Positions 1-10,765 are shown, numbered from the stretch's first letter. The stretch is 64,000 nucleotides of DNA from Ridgeia piscesae (GCA_025642075.2 JAODUO010001728.1:1-64000); one strand, 5' to 3'. Numbers and translations: made by a program. The notes: generated by a model from the sequence alone, not told the origin.

Positions 1-250
1 TCACACTGTCTCTGTGTACTTCACACTGTCTCGGGACTATCACACTGTCTCTGTGTACTATCACACTGTCTCTGTGTACTGTCACACTGTCTCTGTTACT
101 GTCACAATATCTCTGTGTACTGTCACACACTGTCTCTATGTACTGTCACACTGTCTGTGTACTGTCACTTTGTCTCTGTGACTGTCACACTGTCTCTGTG
201 TGCTGTCACACTGTCTCTGTGTACTGTCACACACTGTCTCTATGTACTGT
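1..250. repeat. 21-bp minisatellite
   Basis: About a dozen imperfect tandem copies of a unit close to TCACACTGTCTCTGTGTACTG. Copies differ by small indels, for example an extra CACA, so no long reading frame is kept. The array continues from beyond the left window edge and lies upstream of the first visible DLG exon, presumably in an intron. From 250 to 657 the sequence is AT-rich and nothing else is recognisable. Confidence 0.85.
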
Positions 251-657
251 CCACGTCCATTCTGTCATTGTCTCTGGTAACAATCTCTTGCTAATGTGTT
301 GTACATTTAGAAAGAAATTGTGTCCATAATTCAATACTTTCACTTGTTTTATATTTATTTTGCACACAAAAACAAAATCCATCTTGTTACTACACTGTAC
401 TAAGACACTCTACTTTGTTTGTTCAAATATGTGATTTTGTTTGATGACTAAACTATAAAAATGTAATCTGTATCAATCGTTTTGTGACATTTTATACATT
501 CCGAATAAAAGATGCTCACATAAATTTGCAAAATCCTGCAAATCGATGTGTTATCTTTGAGTGGTGGTCTGACCTTCACCTGGAAACAAATAAATGCAAG
601 TGGCACCACCTAGTGAATGAAATGTGTATTAATGCGCACTGATGTGACTTGTTTCAG

Positions 658-705
658 TGAGAGAGGAGGCCGTGCTGTCCTATGAGGCTGTTGTACAACA
701 GGACT
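658..705 (+). CDS. dlg: DLG-type MAGUK, exon at start of guanylate-kinase-like domain
   Basis: This 48-nt exon sits between a TTTCAG acceptor (ending at 657) and a GTAAGT donor (starting at 706). It reads REEAVLSYEAVVQQD. The VLSYE-VxQQ motif is the known junction between the SH3/HOOK region and the guanylate-kinase-like (GK) domain of discs-large/PSD-95 scaffolds, which organise junctions and synapses under the membrane. The exon starts with the last two bases of a codon and ends with the first base of a codon (phase 1). The next recognisable DLG exon (2791) also begins in phase 1, so direct splicing would stay in frame but lose about 30 residues that the family normally has. Assignment rests on remembered family sequence, not on a search. 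Confidence 0.85.
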
Positions 706-940
706 GTAAGTAATCCTCATTTCCCACATACTTGTATCATATGTTTAAGACGTGTTTTGAAACGGTTTGCTTTAAAGATATTGATCTATTTTTTAATATG
801 TTTTTACCTGTGTGTATGAACTAGTAATACATTTATAAAGAAGTGTACAATTGTTGGGGTTGTAGGAAATCATCTACAAATTCATTGTCTTACTGGTAAC
901 AGAACGTTATCACATCTGACTGCAATGATACGTTTTATGT

Positions 941-1270
941 TGTTGTTCTCCCTTTGACATCCCTGTCGTCAGGGGTGAGGTTGTGGGCCATGGTTTCTGT
1001 TTCCATCGTCTTCTTTCTACCTCATCTCTGTCCTCGCTATTCTCTCACTATCTTCTGTAACAAGTCTCCAATTCCTACTGTCTTTTGCTGTTGTTCTCCT
1101 TTCTTCTCCCACTCTTTCCAGGTCTCCTTATGAAATCCTCCCATCGTAGTCTCCGTCTTCCTCACCTCCTCCTTCCCTCCACTTTCTGGGCATCTGCTTT
1201 CTGTGTCAGTTTTACATCTCCCATTCTTTCCACATGACCCGTCCATTTCAACCTCCTCCACCAATGGTGT
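941..1270 (-). mobile_element. 3' tail of a degraded non-LTR retrotransposon
   Basis: On the minus strand the segment encodes RLKWTGHVERMGDVKLTQKA followed by a basic stretch. This is the usual C-terminus of endonuclease/reverse-transcriptase LINE proteins (W-x-GHV-xRM). The 3' end, near 941, is a GACGACAGGGATG segment followed by an ACA-rich tail. The same tail occurs at 44478-44890, and partial relatives lie at 34120-34320 and 41230-41340, all on the minus strand. Only this terminal piece is present here. Confidence 0.6.
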
Positions 1271-1294
1271 AGCTGGGCTAATCTACAAGTACCA

Positions 1295-1785
1295 GAACTG
1301 AACATACATGTAGATGATTTGTGGAGCTCAACCTGCTCTACCTAATACATAACATGTAGATGATTTGTGGAGCTCAACCTGCTCTACCTAATACATAACA
1401 TGTATATGATTTGTGGAGCTCAACCTGCTCTACCTAATACATAACATGTATATGATTTGTGGAGCTCAACCTGCTCTACCTAATACATAACATGTAGATG
1501 ATTTGTGGAGCTCAACCTGCTCTACCTAATACATAACATGTAGATGATTTGTGGAGCTCAACCTGCTCTACCTAATACATAACATGTAGATGATTTGTGG
1601 AGCTCAACCTGCTCTACCTAATACATAACATGTAGATGATTTGTGGAGCACAACCTGCTCTACCTAATACATAACATGTAGATGATTTGTGGAGCACAAC
1701 CTGCTCTACCTAATACATAACATGTAGATGATTTGTGGAGCACAACCTGCTCTACCTAATACATAACATGTAGATGATTTGTGTA
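1295..1785. repeat. 46-bp minisatellite
   Basis: About ten and a half near-identical copies of a 46-bp unit that begins TAGATGATTTGTGGAGCTCA. Variants are few (TAGATG/TATATG, GAGCTC/GAGCAC) and grouped, so the three GAGCAC copies are neighbours. This points to recent local duplication. Confidence 0.95.
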
Positions 1786-2024
1786 ACATGACACAGGTGA
1801 CAATTTATGTTCTGTAAAGACACTATGCCATCGCTGATGTATCATTCAAATGCTACTGCTTTAGACCCTACTTCATTTTAGGAAACACACTCCAAATTCC
1901 CACATCACACTTTCTGATATCAAATCTACGCTTTCTATTCACTAGTTTTTAATTGATGTCCTCAAATGCATGTCTTACCTGAGAAGAAAATATTTATATA
2001 ATTAGTGATCCTTATTAAGCGCTG

Positions 2025-2765
2025 TCTGACATCCATCTCAAGTGACGTCTGCCACAAGTGATGTCCATCGGATATGACATCCATCTCAAGTGACGTCTGC
2101 CACAAGTGATGTCCATCACATATGACATCCACGTCAAGTGACATCTGCCACAAGTGATGTCCATCACATATGACATCCATGTCAAGTGACATCTGCCACA
2201 AGTGATGTCCATCACATATGACATCCATGTCAAGTGACGTCTGCCACAAGTGATGTCCATCGCATATGACATCCATGTCAAGTGACGTCTGCCACAAGTG
2301 ATGTCCATCGCATATGACATCCATGTCAAGTGACGTCTGCCACAAGTGATGTCCATCACATATCACATCCATGTCAAGTGACGTCTGCCACAAGTGATGT
2401 CCATCACATATGACATCCATGTCAAGTGACGTCTGCCACACGTGATGTCCATCACATATGACATCCATGTCAAGTGACTTCTGCCACACGTGATGTCCAT
2501 CACATATGACATCCATGTCAAGTGACGTCTGCCACACATGATGTCCATCACATATGACATCCATGTCAAGTGACTTCTGCCACACGTGATGTCCATCACA
2601 TATGACATCCATGTCAAGTGACATCTGCCACAAGTGATGTCCATCACATATGACATCCATGTCAAGTGACTTCTGCCACACGTGATGTCCATCACATATG
2701 ACATCCATGTCAAGTGACTTCTGCCACACGTGATGTCCATCGCATATGATATCCATCACAAGTGA
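2025..2765. repeat. 48-bp minisatellite
   Basis: About 15 copies of a 48-bp unit containing GATGTCCATCACATATGACA. GATGTC and GACATC within the unit are inverted partners around an AT-rich centre, so each copy has a short imperfect palindrome. Because 48 is a multiple of three, a minus-strand frame of 307 codons (1962-2885) stays open with a 16-residue repeat. There is no reason to regard it as a gene. Confidence 0.95.
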
Positions 2766-2790
2766 CGTTGTTGTGTCATTGCTGTCACAG

Positions 2791-2963
2791 ACACGACGCG
2801 ACCGCGCCGGGAACGTGAGGTGGACCACAGAGACTGCCACTTTGTGGAGGCGCGGGAACAGATGGAGGCCGACATACACAGCCACCTGTTTGTAGAGGCC
2901 GGCCAGTACAACAGCAATCTCTACGGAACCAGTGTCGCCTCCGTCAGGGAGGTCGCAGCAAGC
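2791..2963 (+). CDS. dlg: DLG-type MAGUK, central GK-domain exon
   Basis: The exon follows a CACAG acceptor and reads [20 protein letters not shown], then continues through [20 protein letters not shown]. It matches the GMP-binding part of the DLG GK-like domain: the TTRPxR loop, the glutamate and tyrosine of EAGQY and the LYGTS-V-SVREVA helix. In MAGUKs this domain has lost catalysis and binds phosphoproteins. The chosen 3' end (AGC before GTCAGT) gives phase 0, which matches the next exon start (GKHC). The end is uncertain, because the downstream minisatellite repeats the exon end together with further donor-like GTAAGT or GTCAGT sites. A frame-preserving alternative is EVAES before GTAAGT in a later repeat copy. 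Confidence 0.88.
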
Positions 2964-4785
2964 GTCAGTATCATCACTCAGTCATTAGTGTCTCCAGGGA
3001 GGTCACAAAAAGGGTAAGTGTCATCACTCAGTCATTAGTGTCATCAGGGAGGTCGCAGAAAGTGTCAGTGTCATCACTCAGTCATTAGTGTCTCCAGGGA
3101 GGTCACAAAAATGGTAAGTGTCATCACTCAGTCATTAGTGTCACCAGGAGGTCGCAGAAAGTGACAGTGTCATCACTCAGTCATTAGTGTCATCAGGGAG
3201 GTCGCAGCAAGTGTCAGTGTCATCACTCAGTCACTAGTATCTCCAGGGAGGTCGCAGAAAGTGTAAGTGTCATCACTCAGTCATTAGTGTCATCAGGGAG
3301 GTCACAAAAAGTGTGTCATCACTCAGTCATTAGTGTCATCAGAAGGTCGCAGAAAGTGACAGTGTCATCACTCAGTCATTAGTGTCATCAGGGAGGTCAC
3401 CAAAAGTGTAAGTGTCATCACTCAGTCATTAGTGTCACCAGGAAGTTGCAGAAAGTGACAGTGTCATCACTCAGTCATTAGTGTCATCAGGGAGTTCGCA
3501 GAAAGTGTCAGTGTCATCACTCAGTCATTAGTGTCTTCGGGGAGGTTGCAGAAAGTGTAAGTGTCATCACTCAGTCATAAGTGTCATCAGGAGGTCACAT
3601 AAATTGTCAGTGTCATCACTCAGTCATTGGTGTCATCAGGGAGTTCGCAGAAAGTGTCAGTGTCATCACTCAGTCATTAGTGTCTTTGGGGAGGTCGCAG
3701 AAAGTGTAAGTGTCATCACTCAGTCATGAGTGTCATCAGGAGGTCGCAGAAAGTGTCAGTGTCATCACTCAGTCATTAGTGTCTTCGGGGAGGTCGCAGA
3801 AAGTGTAAGTGTCATCACTCAGTCATGAGTGTCATCAGGTCGCAGAAAGTGTCAGTGTCATCACTCAGTCATTAGTGTCTTTGGGGAGGTCGCAGAAAGT
3901 GTAAGTGTCATCACTCAGTCATGAGTGTCATCAGGAGGTCGCAGAAAGTGACTGTGTCATCACTCAGTCATTAGTGTCTTCGGGGAGGTCGCAGAAAGTG
4001 TAAGTGTCATCACTCAGTCATGAGTGTCATCAGGTCGCAGAAAGTGTCAGTGTCATCACTCAGTCATTAGTGTCTTCGGGGAGGTCGCAGAAAGTGTAAG
4101 TGTCATCACTCAGTCATGAGTGTCATCAGGTCGCAGAAAGTGTAAGTGTCATCACTCAGTCATTAGTGTCTTTGGGGAGGTCGCAGAAAGTGTAAGTGTC
4201 ATCACTCAGTCATGAGTGTCATCAGGAGGTCGCAGAAAGTGACTGTCATCACTCAGTCATTAGTGTCTTCGGGGAGGTCGCAGAAAGTGTAAGTGTCATC
4301 ACTCAGTCATGAGTGTCATCAGGTCGCAGAAAGTGTCAGTGTCATCACTCAGTCATTAGTGTCTTCGGGGAGGTCGCAGAAAGTGTAAGTGTCATCACTC
4401 AGTCATGAGTGTCATCAGGTCGCAGAAAGTGTCAGTGTCATCACTCAGTCATTAGTGTCTTCGGGGAGGTCGCAGACAGTGTAAGTGCCATCACTCAGTC
4501 ATGAGTGTCATCAGGAGGTCGCAGAAAGTGACTGTGTCATCACTCAGTCATTAGTGTCTTCGGGGAGGTCGCAGAAAGTGTCAGTGTCATCACTCAGTCA
4601 TTAGTGTCTTCGTGGAGGTCGCAGAAAATGTCAGTGTCATCACTCAGTCATGAGTGTCATCAGGAGGTCGCAGAAAGTGTCAGTGTCATCACTCAGTCAT
4701 TAGTGTCTTCGTGAAGGTCGCAGAAAGTGTCAGTGTCATCACTCAGTCATTAGTGTCTTCGGGGAGGTCGCAGAAAGTGTCTTTG
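2944..4785. repeat. ~50-bp minisatellite built from a splice-donor junction
   Basis: About 37 copies of a 42-50 bp unit, of the form GTGTCATCACTCAGTCATTA followed by a variable spacer and then GGGAGGTCGCAGAAAGTGTAAGT or GTCAGT. The first copy overlaps the real exon end: AGGGAGGTCGCAGCAAGC at 2946-2963 encodes REVAAS. Every later copy therefore carries an imitation of the last exon codons plus the 5' splice site. In the 3700-4480 part, CATTAG and CATGAG copies alternate, a two-unit higher-order pattern. Confidence 0.93.
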
Positions 4786-4964
4786 CCCATATTACTCACC
4801 AGTGTCCTTCAGCAAAGGCAGTTTGTTATTGTAATAATAAAAGTTACAGTTCACCATATAAAGTTGTTCATGTTATTTGTATGTCTTAAAACTTAACAGT
4901 CACAGATATATTTCAGTTGTAATCAAAGTAGAGATATATCCTCACTAGACTGCAGTGTCTGTAT

Positions 4965-5750
4965 CTAGGTTAAACACTGTATCCTGGATGTGAAATAGTG
5001 ATCTGTCCCCACTAAACTGTAAAATAGTGATCTGTCCCCACTAAACTGTAAAATAGTGATCTGTCCCCACTAAACTGCAGTGTCTGTATCCAGTGTAAAC
5101 ACTATCCTGGATGTGAAATAGTGATCTGTCCCCACTAAACTGCAGTGTGTGTCTCCAGGGTAAACACTATCCTGGATGTGAAATAGTGATCTGTCCCCAC
5201 TAAACTGCAGTGTGTGTCTCCAGGTAAACACTATCCTGGATGTGAAATAGTGATCTGTCCCCACTAAACTGCAGTGTGTGTCTCCAGGGTAAACACTGTA
5301 TCCTGGATGTGAAATAGTGATCTGTCCCCACTAAACTGCAGTGTGTGTCTCCAGGGTAAACACTATCCTGGATGTGAAATAGTGATCTGTCCCCACTAAA
5401 CTGCAGTGTGTGTCTCCAGGGTAAACACTGTATCCTGGATGTGAAATAGGAATATGTCCCCACTAAACTGCAGTGTGTGTCTCCAGGGTAAACACTATCC
5501 TGGATGTGAAATAGTGATCTGTCCCCACTAAACTGCAGTGTGTGTCTCCAGGGTAAACACTGTATCCTGGATGTGAAATAGGAATATGTCCCCACTAAAC
5601 TGCAGTGTGTGTCTCCAGGGTAAACACTGTATCCTGGATGTGAAATAGGAATATGTCCCCACTAAACTGCAGTGTGTGTCTCCAGGGTAAACACTATCCT
5701 GGATGTGAAATAGTGATCTGTCCCCACTAAACTGCAGTGTGTGTCTCCAG
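4965..5750. repeat. ~66-bp minisatellite built from a splice-acceptor junction
   Basis: About eleven copies of a 64-68 bp unit lie directly upstream of the real exon at 5751. Each full copy contains CTGCAGTGTGTGTCTCCAG, then GGTAAACACTGTATCCTGG or a form lacking GT, then GATGTGAAATAG. The first part is the acceptor of the real exon. The second is its first coding bases (GKHCILDV). In the decoys the frame ends in TAG right after GATGTGAAA, or is shifted by the 2-bp deletion. The leftmost copies are shorter and degenerate. Confidence 0.93.
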
Positions 5751-5866
5751 GGTAAACACTGTATCCTGGATGTGAGTGGCAATGCCATCAAGCAACTCCA
5801 GGTGGCCGAACTCTTCCCTGTCGCAATCTTCATCAAGCCCAAGCCAGTTGACGCCATCATGTACAG
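5751..5866 (+). CDS. dlg: DLG-type MAGUK, GK-domain beta-strand exon
   Basis: The 116-nt exon begins [20 protein letters not shown] and continues [18 protein letters not shown], followed by AG and a GTAAGT donor. This matches the core of the GK-like domain that follows the SVREVA helix in DLG proteins, including the ILDVS and IFIKP strands. It enters in phase 0 and ends after the second base of a codon. The frame is clean, so this copy has not obviously decayed. The next DLG segment (an acidic/basic helix of about 30 residues, EEQARK-like in the family) should follow but is not seen before the final exon. Confidence 0.9.
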
Positions 5867-6285
5867 GTAAGTCCTGCCTAGACACACACAGTGCTCATGT
5901 CAATATCTACCTGCAGGGGACAGTTGGGGTACCAGGCCCTCGTTTTGGCCTCAAATAAATATTATCTCAAACATACTTCGAAGCAGGGCTTTATGCAGGA
6001 TAACATTTTAACTGTTAGCTCAGATTATAAACATTAAAATGTGTCTGAAAACCTGAAATGGACTACAAACACATATGAGACACCATTTACACTCACTTCT
6101 GAGGCATAACTGACAATACCTGTGGTTTTAGAAGACATTTTTTATGCTCCTTCCACTTACCCATAAACCACACGTCCACCCATATATCTACCAGTCCACA
6201 TTGATTTTTCATCATTTGAACGGGTGGACGGGTCTTTGCATCAAGGTATTCTTCACAGTGTTGGACATACATCGTAGTTTCAAAC
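5867..6285 (+). other. dlg: start of the large DLG intron, unique sequence
   Basis: AT-rich unique sequence between the exon donor and the first downstream array. I see no exon, RNA gene or mobile-element signature in it. Confidence 0.5.
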
Positions 6286-6966
6286 AGACCCCACAGTCTC
6301 AGCCAGACCTCACAGTCTCAAACAGACCCCACAGTCTCAGCCAGACCTCACAGTCTCAAACAGACTCCACAATCTCAAACTGACACCCGGGTCTCAAACA
6401 GACACCCGGGTCTCAAACTGACACCACCGTCTCAAACAGACCCCACAATCTTAAACAGACCCCACAGTCTCAAACAGACCCCACAGTCGCATCCAGACCC
6501 CACAGTCTCAGCCAGACCCCCACAGTCTCAAACACACCTCACAGTCTCAAACAGTCCCACCAGTCTCAAACAGATCCCAGTCTCAAACATACCCCACAGT
6601 CTCAAACAGACACACCTGTCTCAAACAGACCCGCAGTCTGAAACAGACCCCACAGTCTCAAACAGACCCCACAGTCTCAAACAGACCCCACAGTCTCAAA
6701 AAGACCCGCAGTCTGAAATAGACCCTACAGTCTCAAACAGCCCCCACAGTCTCAAACAGACCCCACACTTCAAACAGACCCTACACTCTCAAACAGACTC
6801 CACAGTCTCAAACAGACTCCACAGTCTCAAACAGACCCTATGGTCTCAAATAGACCCTACGGTCTCAAACAGACCCCACAGTCTCAGACTCCACGGTCTC
6901 AAACACACACCCCGGTCTCAAACAGACCCCACACTCTCAAATAGACCCTACGGTCTCAAACAGACC
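6286..6966. repeat. 19-bp minisatellite, degenerate
   Basis: About 35 variable copies of a unit close to ACAGTCTCAAACAGACCCC. Substitutions and 1-2 bp indels are frequent, so the array looks older than the 33-bp array that begins immediately at its right end. Confidence 0.9.
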
Positions 6967-9900
6967 CCCCTAAGAAGTGTTGACTGTAGTGTCGTGCCAG
7001 TTCTAAGAAGTGTTGACTGTAGTGTCGTGCCAGTTCTAAGAAGTGTTGACTGTAGTGTCGTGCCAGTTCTAAGAAGTGTTGACTGTAGTGTCGTGCCAGT
7101 ACTAAGAAGTGTTGACTGTAGTGTCGTGCCAGTACTAAGAAGTGTTGACTGTAGTGTCGTGCCAGTACTAAGAAGTGTTGACTGTAGTGTCGTGCCAGTA
7201 CTAAGAAGTGTTGACTGTAGTGTCGTGCCAGTACTAAGAAGTGTTGACTGTAGTGTCGTGCCAGTTCTAAGAAGTGTTGACTGTAGTGTCGTGCCAGTAC
7301 TAAGAAGTGTTGACTGTAGTGTCGTGCCAGTACTAAGAAGTGTTGACTGTAGTGTCGTGCCAGTACTAAGAAGTGTTGACTGTAGTGTCGTGCCAGTACT
7401 AAGAAGTGTTGACTGTAGTGTCGTGCCAGTACTAAGAAGTGTTGACTGTAGTGTCGTGCCAGTTCTAAGAAGTGTTGACTGTAGTGTCGTGCCAGTACTA
7501 AGAAGTGTTGACTGTAGTGTCGTGCCAGTACTAAGAAGTGTTGACTGTAGTGTCGTGCCAGTACTAAGAAGTGTTGACTGTAGTGTCGTGCCAGTACTAA
7601 GAAGTGTTGACTGTAGTGTCGTGCCAGTACTAAGAAGTGTTGACTGTAGTGTCGTGCCAGTACTAAGAAGTGTTGACTGTAGTGTCGTGCCAGTACTAAG
7701 AAGTGTTGACTGTAGTGTCGTGCCAGTACTAAGAAGTGTTGACTGTAGTGTCGTGCCAGTACTAAGAAGTGTTGACTGTAGTGTCGTGCCAGTACTAAGA
7801 AGTGTTGACTGTAGTGTCGTGCCAGTACTAAGAAGTGTTGACTGTAGTGTCGTGCCAGTACTAAGAAGTGTTGACTGTAGTGTCGTGCCAGTACTAAGAA
7901 GTGTTGACTGTAGTGTCGTGCCAGTACTAAGAAGTGTTGACTGTAGTGTCGTGCCAGTACTAAGAAGTGTTGACTGTAGTGTCGTGCCAGTACTAAGAAG
8001 TGTTGACTGTAGTGTCGTGCCAGTACTAAGAAGTGTTGACTGTAGTGTCGTGCCAGTTCTAAGAAGTGTTGACTGTAGTGTCGTGCCAGTACTAAGAAGT
8101 GTTGACTGTAGTGTCGTGCCAGTACTAAGAAGTGTTGACTGTAGTGTCGTGCCAGTACTAAGAAGTGTTGACTGTAGTGTCGTGCCAGTACTAAGAAGTG
8201 TTGACTGTAGTGTCGTGCCAGTACTAAGAAGTGTTGACTGTAGTGTCGTGCCAGTACTAAGAAGTGTTGACTGTAGTGTCGTGCCAGTACTAAGAAGTGT
8301 TGACTGTAGTGTCGTGCCAGTACTAAGAAGTGTTGACTGTAGTGTCGTGCCAGTACTAAGAAGTGTTGACTGTAGTGTCGTGCCAGTACTAAGAAGTGTT
8401 GACTGTAGTGTCGTGCCAGTACTAAGAAGTGTTGACTGTAGTGTCGTGCCAGTACTAAGAAGTGTTGACTGTAGTGTCGTGCCAGTACTAAGAAGTGTTG
8501 ACTGTAGTGTCGTGCCAGTACTAAGAAGTGTTGACTGTAGTGTCGTGCCAGTACTAAGAAGTGTTGACTGTAGTGTCGTGCCAGTACTAAGAAGTGTTGA
8601 CTGTAGTGTCGTGCCAGTACTAAGAAGTGTTGACTGTAGTGTCGTGCCAGTACTAAGAAGTGTTGACTGTAGTGTCGTGCCAGTACTAAGAAGTGCTGAC
8701 TGTAGTGTCGTGCCAGTACTAAGAAGTGTTGACTGTAGTGTCGTGCCAGTACTAAGAAGTGCTGACTGTAGTGTCGTGCCAGTACTAAGAAGTGTTGACT
8801 GTAGTGTCGTGCCAGTTCTAAGAAGTGTTGACTGTAGTGTCGTGCCAGTACTAAGAAGTGTTGACTGTAGTGTCGTGCCAGTACTAAGAAGTGTTGACTG
8901 TAGTGTCGTGCCAGTACTAAGAAGTGTTGACTGTAGTGTCGTGCCAGTACTAAGAAGTGTTGACTGTAGTGTCGTGCCAGTACTAAGAAGTGTTGACTGT
9001 AGTGTCGTGCCAGTACTAAGAAGTGTTGACTGTAGTGTCGTGCCAGTACTAAGAAGTGTTGACTGTAGTGTCGTGCCAGTACTAAGAAGTGTTGACTGTA
9101 GTGTCGTGCCAGTACTAAGAAGTGTTGACTGTAGTGTCGTGCCAGTACTAAGAAGTGTTGACTGTAGTGTCGTGCCAGTACTAAGAAGTGTTGACTGTAG
9201 TGTCGTGCCAGTACTAAGAAGTGTTGACTGTAGTGTCGTGCCAGTACTAAGAAGTGTTGACTGTAGTGTCGTGCCAGTACTAAGAAGTGTTGACTGTAGT
9301 GTCGTGCCAGTACTAAGAAGTGTTGACTGTAGTGTCGTGCCAGTACTAAGAAGTGTTGACTGTAGTGTCGTGCCAGTACTAAGAAGTGTTGACTGTAGTG
9401 TCGTGCCAGTACTAAGAAGTGTTGACTGTAGTGTCGTGCCAGTACTAAGAAGTGTTGACTGTAGTGTCGTGCCAGTACTAAGAAGTGTTGACTGTAGTGT
9501 CGTGCCAGTACTAAGAAGTGTTGACTGTAGTGTCGTGCCAGTACTAAGAAGTGTTGACTGTAGTGTCGTGCCAGTACTAAGAAGTGTTGACTGTAGCGTC
9601 GTGCCAGTACTAAGTAGTGTTGACTGTAGCGTCGTGCCAGTACTAAGTAGTGTTGACTGTAGCGTCGTGCCAGTACTAAGAAGTGTTGACTGTAGCGTCG
9701 TGCCAGTACTAAGAAGTGTTGACTGTAGCGTCGTGCCAGTACTAAGAAGTGTTGACTGTAGCGTCGTGCCAGTACTAAGAAGTGTTGACTGTAGCGTCGT
9801 GCCAGTACTAAGAAGTGTTGACTGTAGCGTCGTGCCAGTACTAAGAAGTGTTGACTGTAGCGTCGTGCCAGTACTAAGAAGTGTTGACTGTAGCGTCGTG

Positions 9901-10198
9901 CCAGTACTAAGAAGTGTTGACTGTAGCGTCGTGCCAGTACTAAGAAGTGTTGACTGTAGTGTCGTGCCAGTACTAAGAAGTGTTGACTGTAGTGTCGTGC
10001 CAGTACTAAGAAGTGTTGACTGTAGTGTCGTGCCAGTACTAAGAAGTGTTGACTGTAGTGTCGTGTCAGTACTAAGAAGTGTTGACTGTAGTGTCGTGCC
10101 AGTACTAAGAAGTGTTGACTGTAGTGTCGTGTCAGTACTAAGAAGTGTTGACTGTAGTGTCGTGTCAGTACTAAGAAGTGTTGACTGTAGTGTCGTTC
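6967..10198. repeat. 33-bp minisatellite, about 98 copies
   Basis: About 98 nearly identical head-to-tail copies of CTAAGAAGTGTTGACTGTAG followed by TGTCGTGCCAGTA. Copies differ by single substitutions only and no indel is seen. Because 33 is a multiple of three and the unit lacks stops in one frame on each strand, both strands show open frames of more than 1,000 codons (11-residue repeats LRSVDCSVVPV on + and TTLQSTLLSTG on -). The array lies in a DLG intron. Variants cluster: eleven consecutive copies share TAGCGTC at about 9595-9930, and GTGTCAG copies sit at the right end. Confidence 0.97.
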
Positions 10199-10680
10199 TG
10201 AAATTAATAAAATGAATTTTTGGCCAAATTTGTTTTGCGTTGCTCATTCAGTTTAAGATAATTTCCGTTGCGTATCATACCATTTCGTTATTGGAAACTG
10301 GACAAAATGTATTGCAGCTATATGGGAATAACAGTGAAAAGATGTCCTCAGTGTTCAGTGATGGATCGTTACCCCCACCACGTGCTAATGCATGTAAAAA
10401 CGCGATCTCAATCTCGTCAAAAAGTTCAACCTAACCCTAAACTTGACACCAAATGTAAACCTTTTACTACATCAGAGCAACTAAGAAAGGCCATGTGTAC
10501 GCCGTGGAATCTCTTCCTGACGAAATCACGCAGTTGGTCGACAGTTTATTTAGCGAGACTACTTCAGAAGTGGCTCCACCAAGCACACAATGAGACAGTT
10601 AATTTTCACACATGCGCTGAAGCACAACATTCGTAGTTTTATTCTTAGCCGATAGAGGGCGTACACGTTTTACAGCAGAT
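10199..10680 (+). other. unique intronic stretch with an unassigned 122-codon frame
   Basis: The + strand is open at 10268-10636. It contains CPQCSVMDRYPHHVLMHVKT, which has zinc-finger-like Cys and His spacing but does not match a family I recognise. I do not call a gene. The stretch also does not contain the missing DLG helix exon. Confidence 0.2.
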
Positions 10681-10683
10681 GTA

Positions 10684-10765
10684 CCGTATTTTCATTTTAT
10701 GGGGTGATACCGTAATTTTTTACGGTAGATAAGCATTAATTTTACGGTAATTTCTAACAGTGTAG
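10684..10765. mobile_element. possible end of a small DNA transposon (TACCGTAAA-type)
   Basis: TACCGTAATTTTTTACGGTA is a near-perfect hairpin. It is followed by ATTTTACGGTAATTTCTAACAGTGT. Repeated ACCGTAAAA motifs next to a CACTGTTAGAAATT-like end are typical of non-autonomous hAT-like elements in animals. I could not find the partner terminal repeat, which may have been lost beside the minisatellite that starts at about 10763. Confidence 0.3.

Larger units (their letters stand above)
706..2790 (+). other. dlg: DLG intron filled with repeats
   Basis: GTAAGT opens and CACAG closes this intron. It contains an antisense LINE tail (941-1270), a 46-bp minisatellite and a 48-bp minisatellite that ends about 20 bp before the acceptor. 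The unique parts (720-940, 1790-2020) are AT-rich, and no further exon is visible in them. Confidence 0.7.

Noticed and set aside
1962..2885. 307-codon minus-strand frame with 16-residue repeats
   Set aside because: It is a by-product of the 48-bp array and runs antisense through a DLG exon.
6948..10247. Open frames of 1,099 (-) and 1,073 (+) codons
   Set aside because: Both arise from the 33-bp array. Simultaneous openness on both strands, location in a DLG intron and absence of any non-repeat domain argue against a gene.
10268..10636. 122-codon frame with Cys/His pattern
   Set aside because: No complete zinc finger, no family match and no repeat support. Too weak to call.
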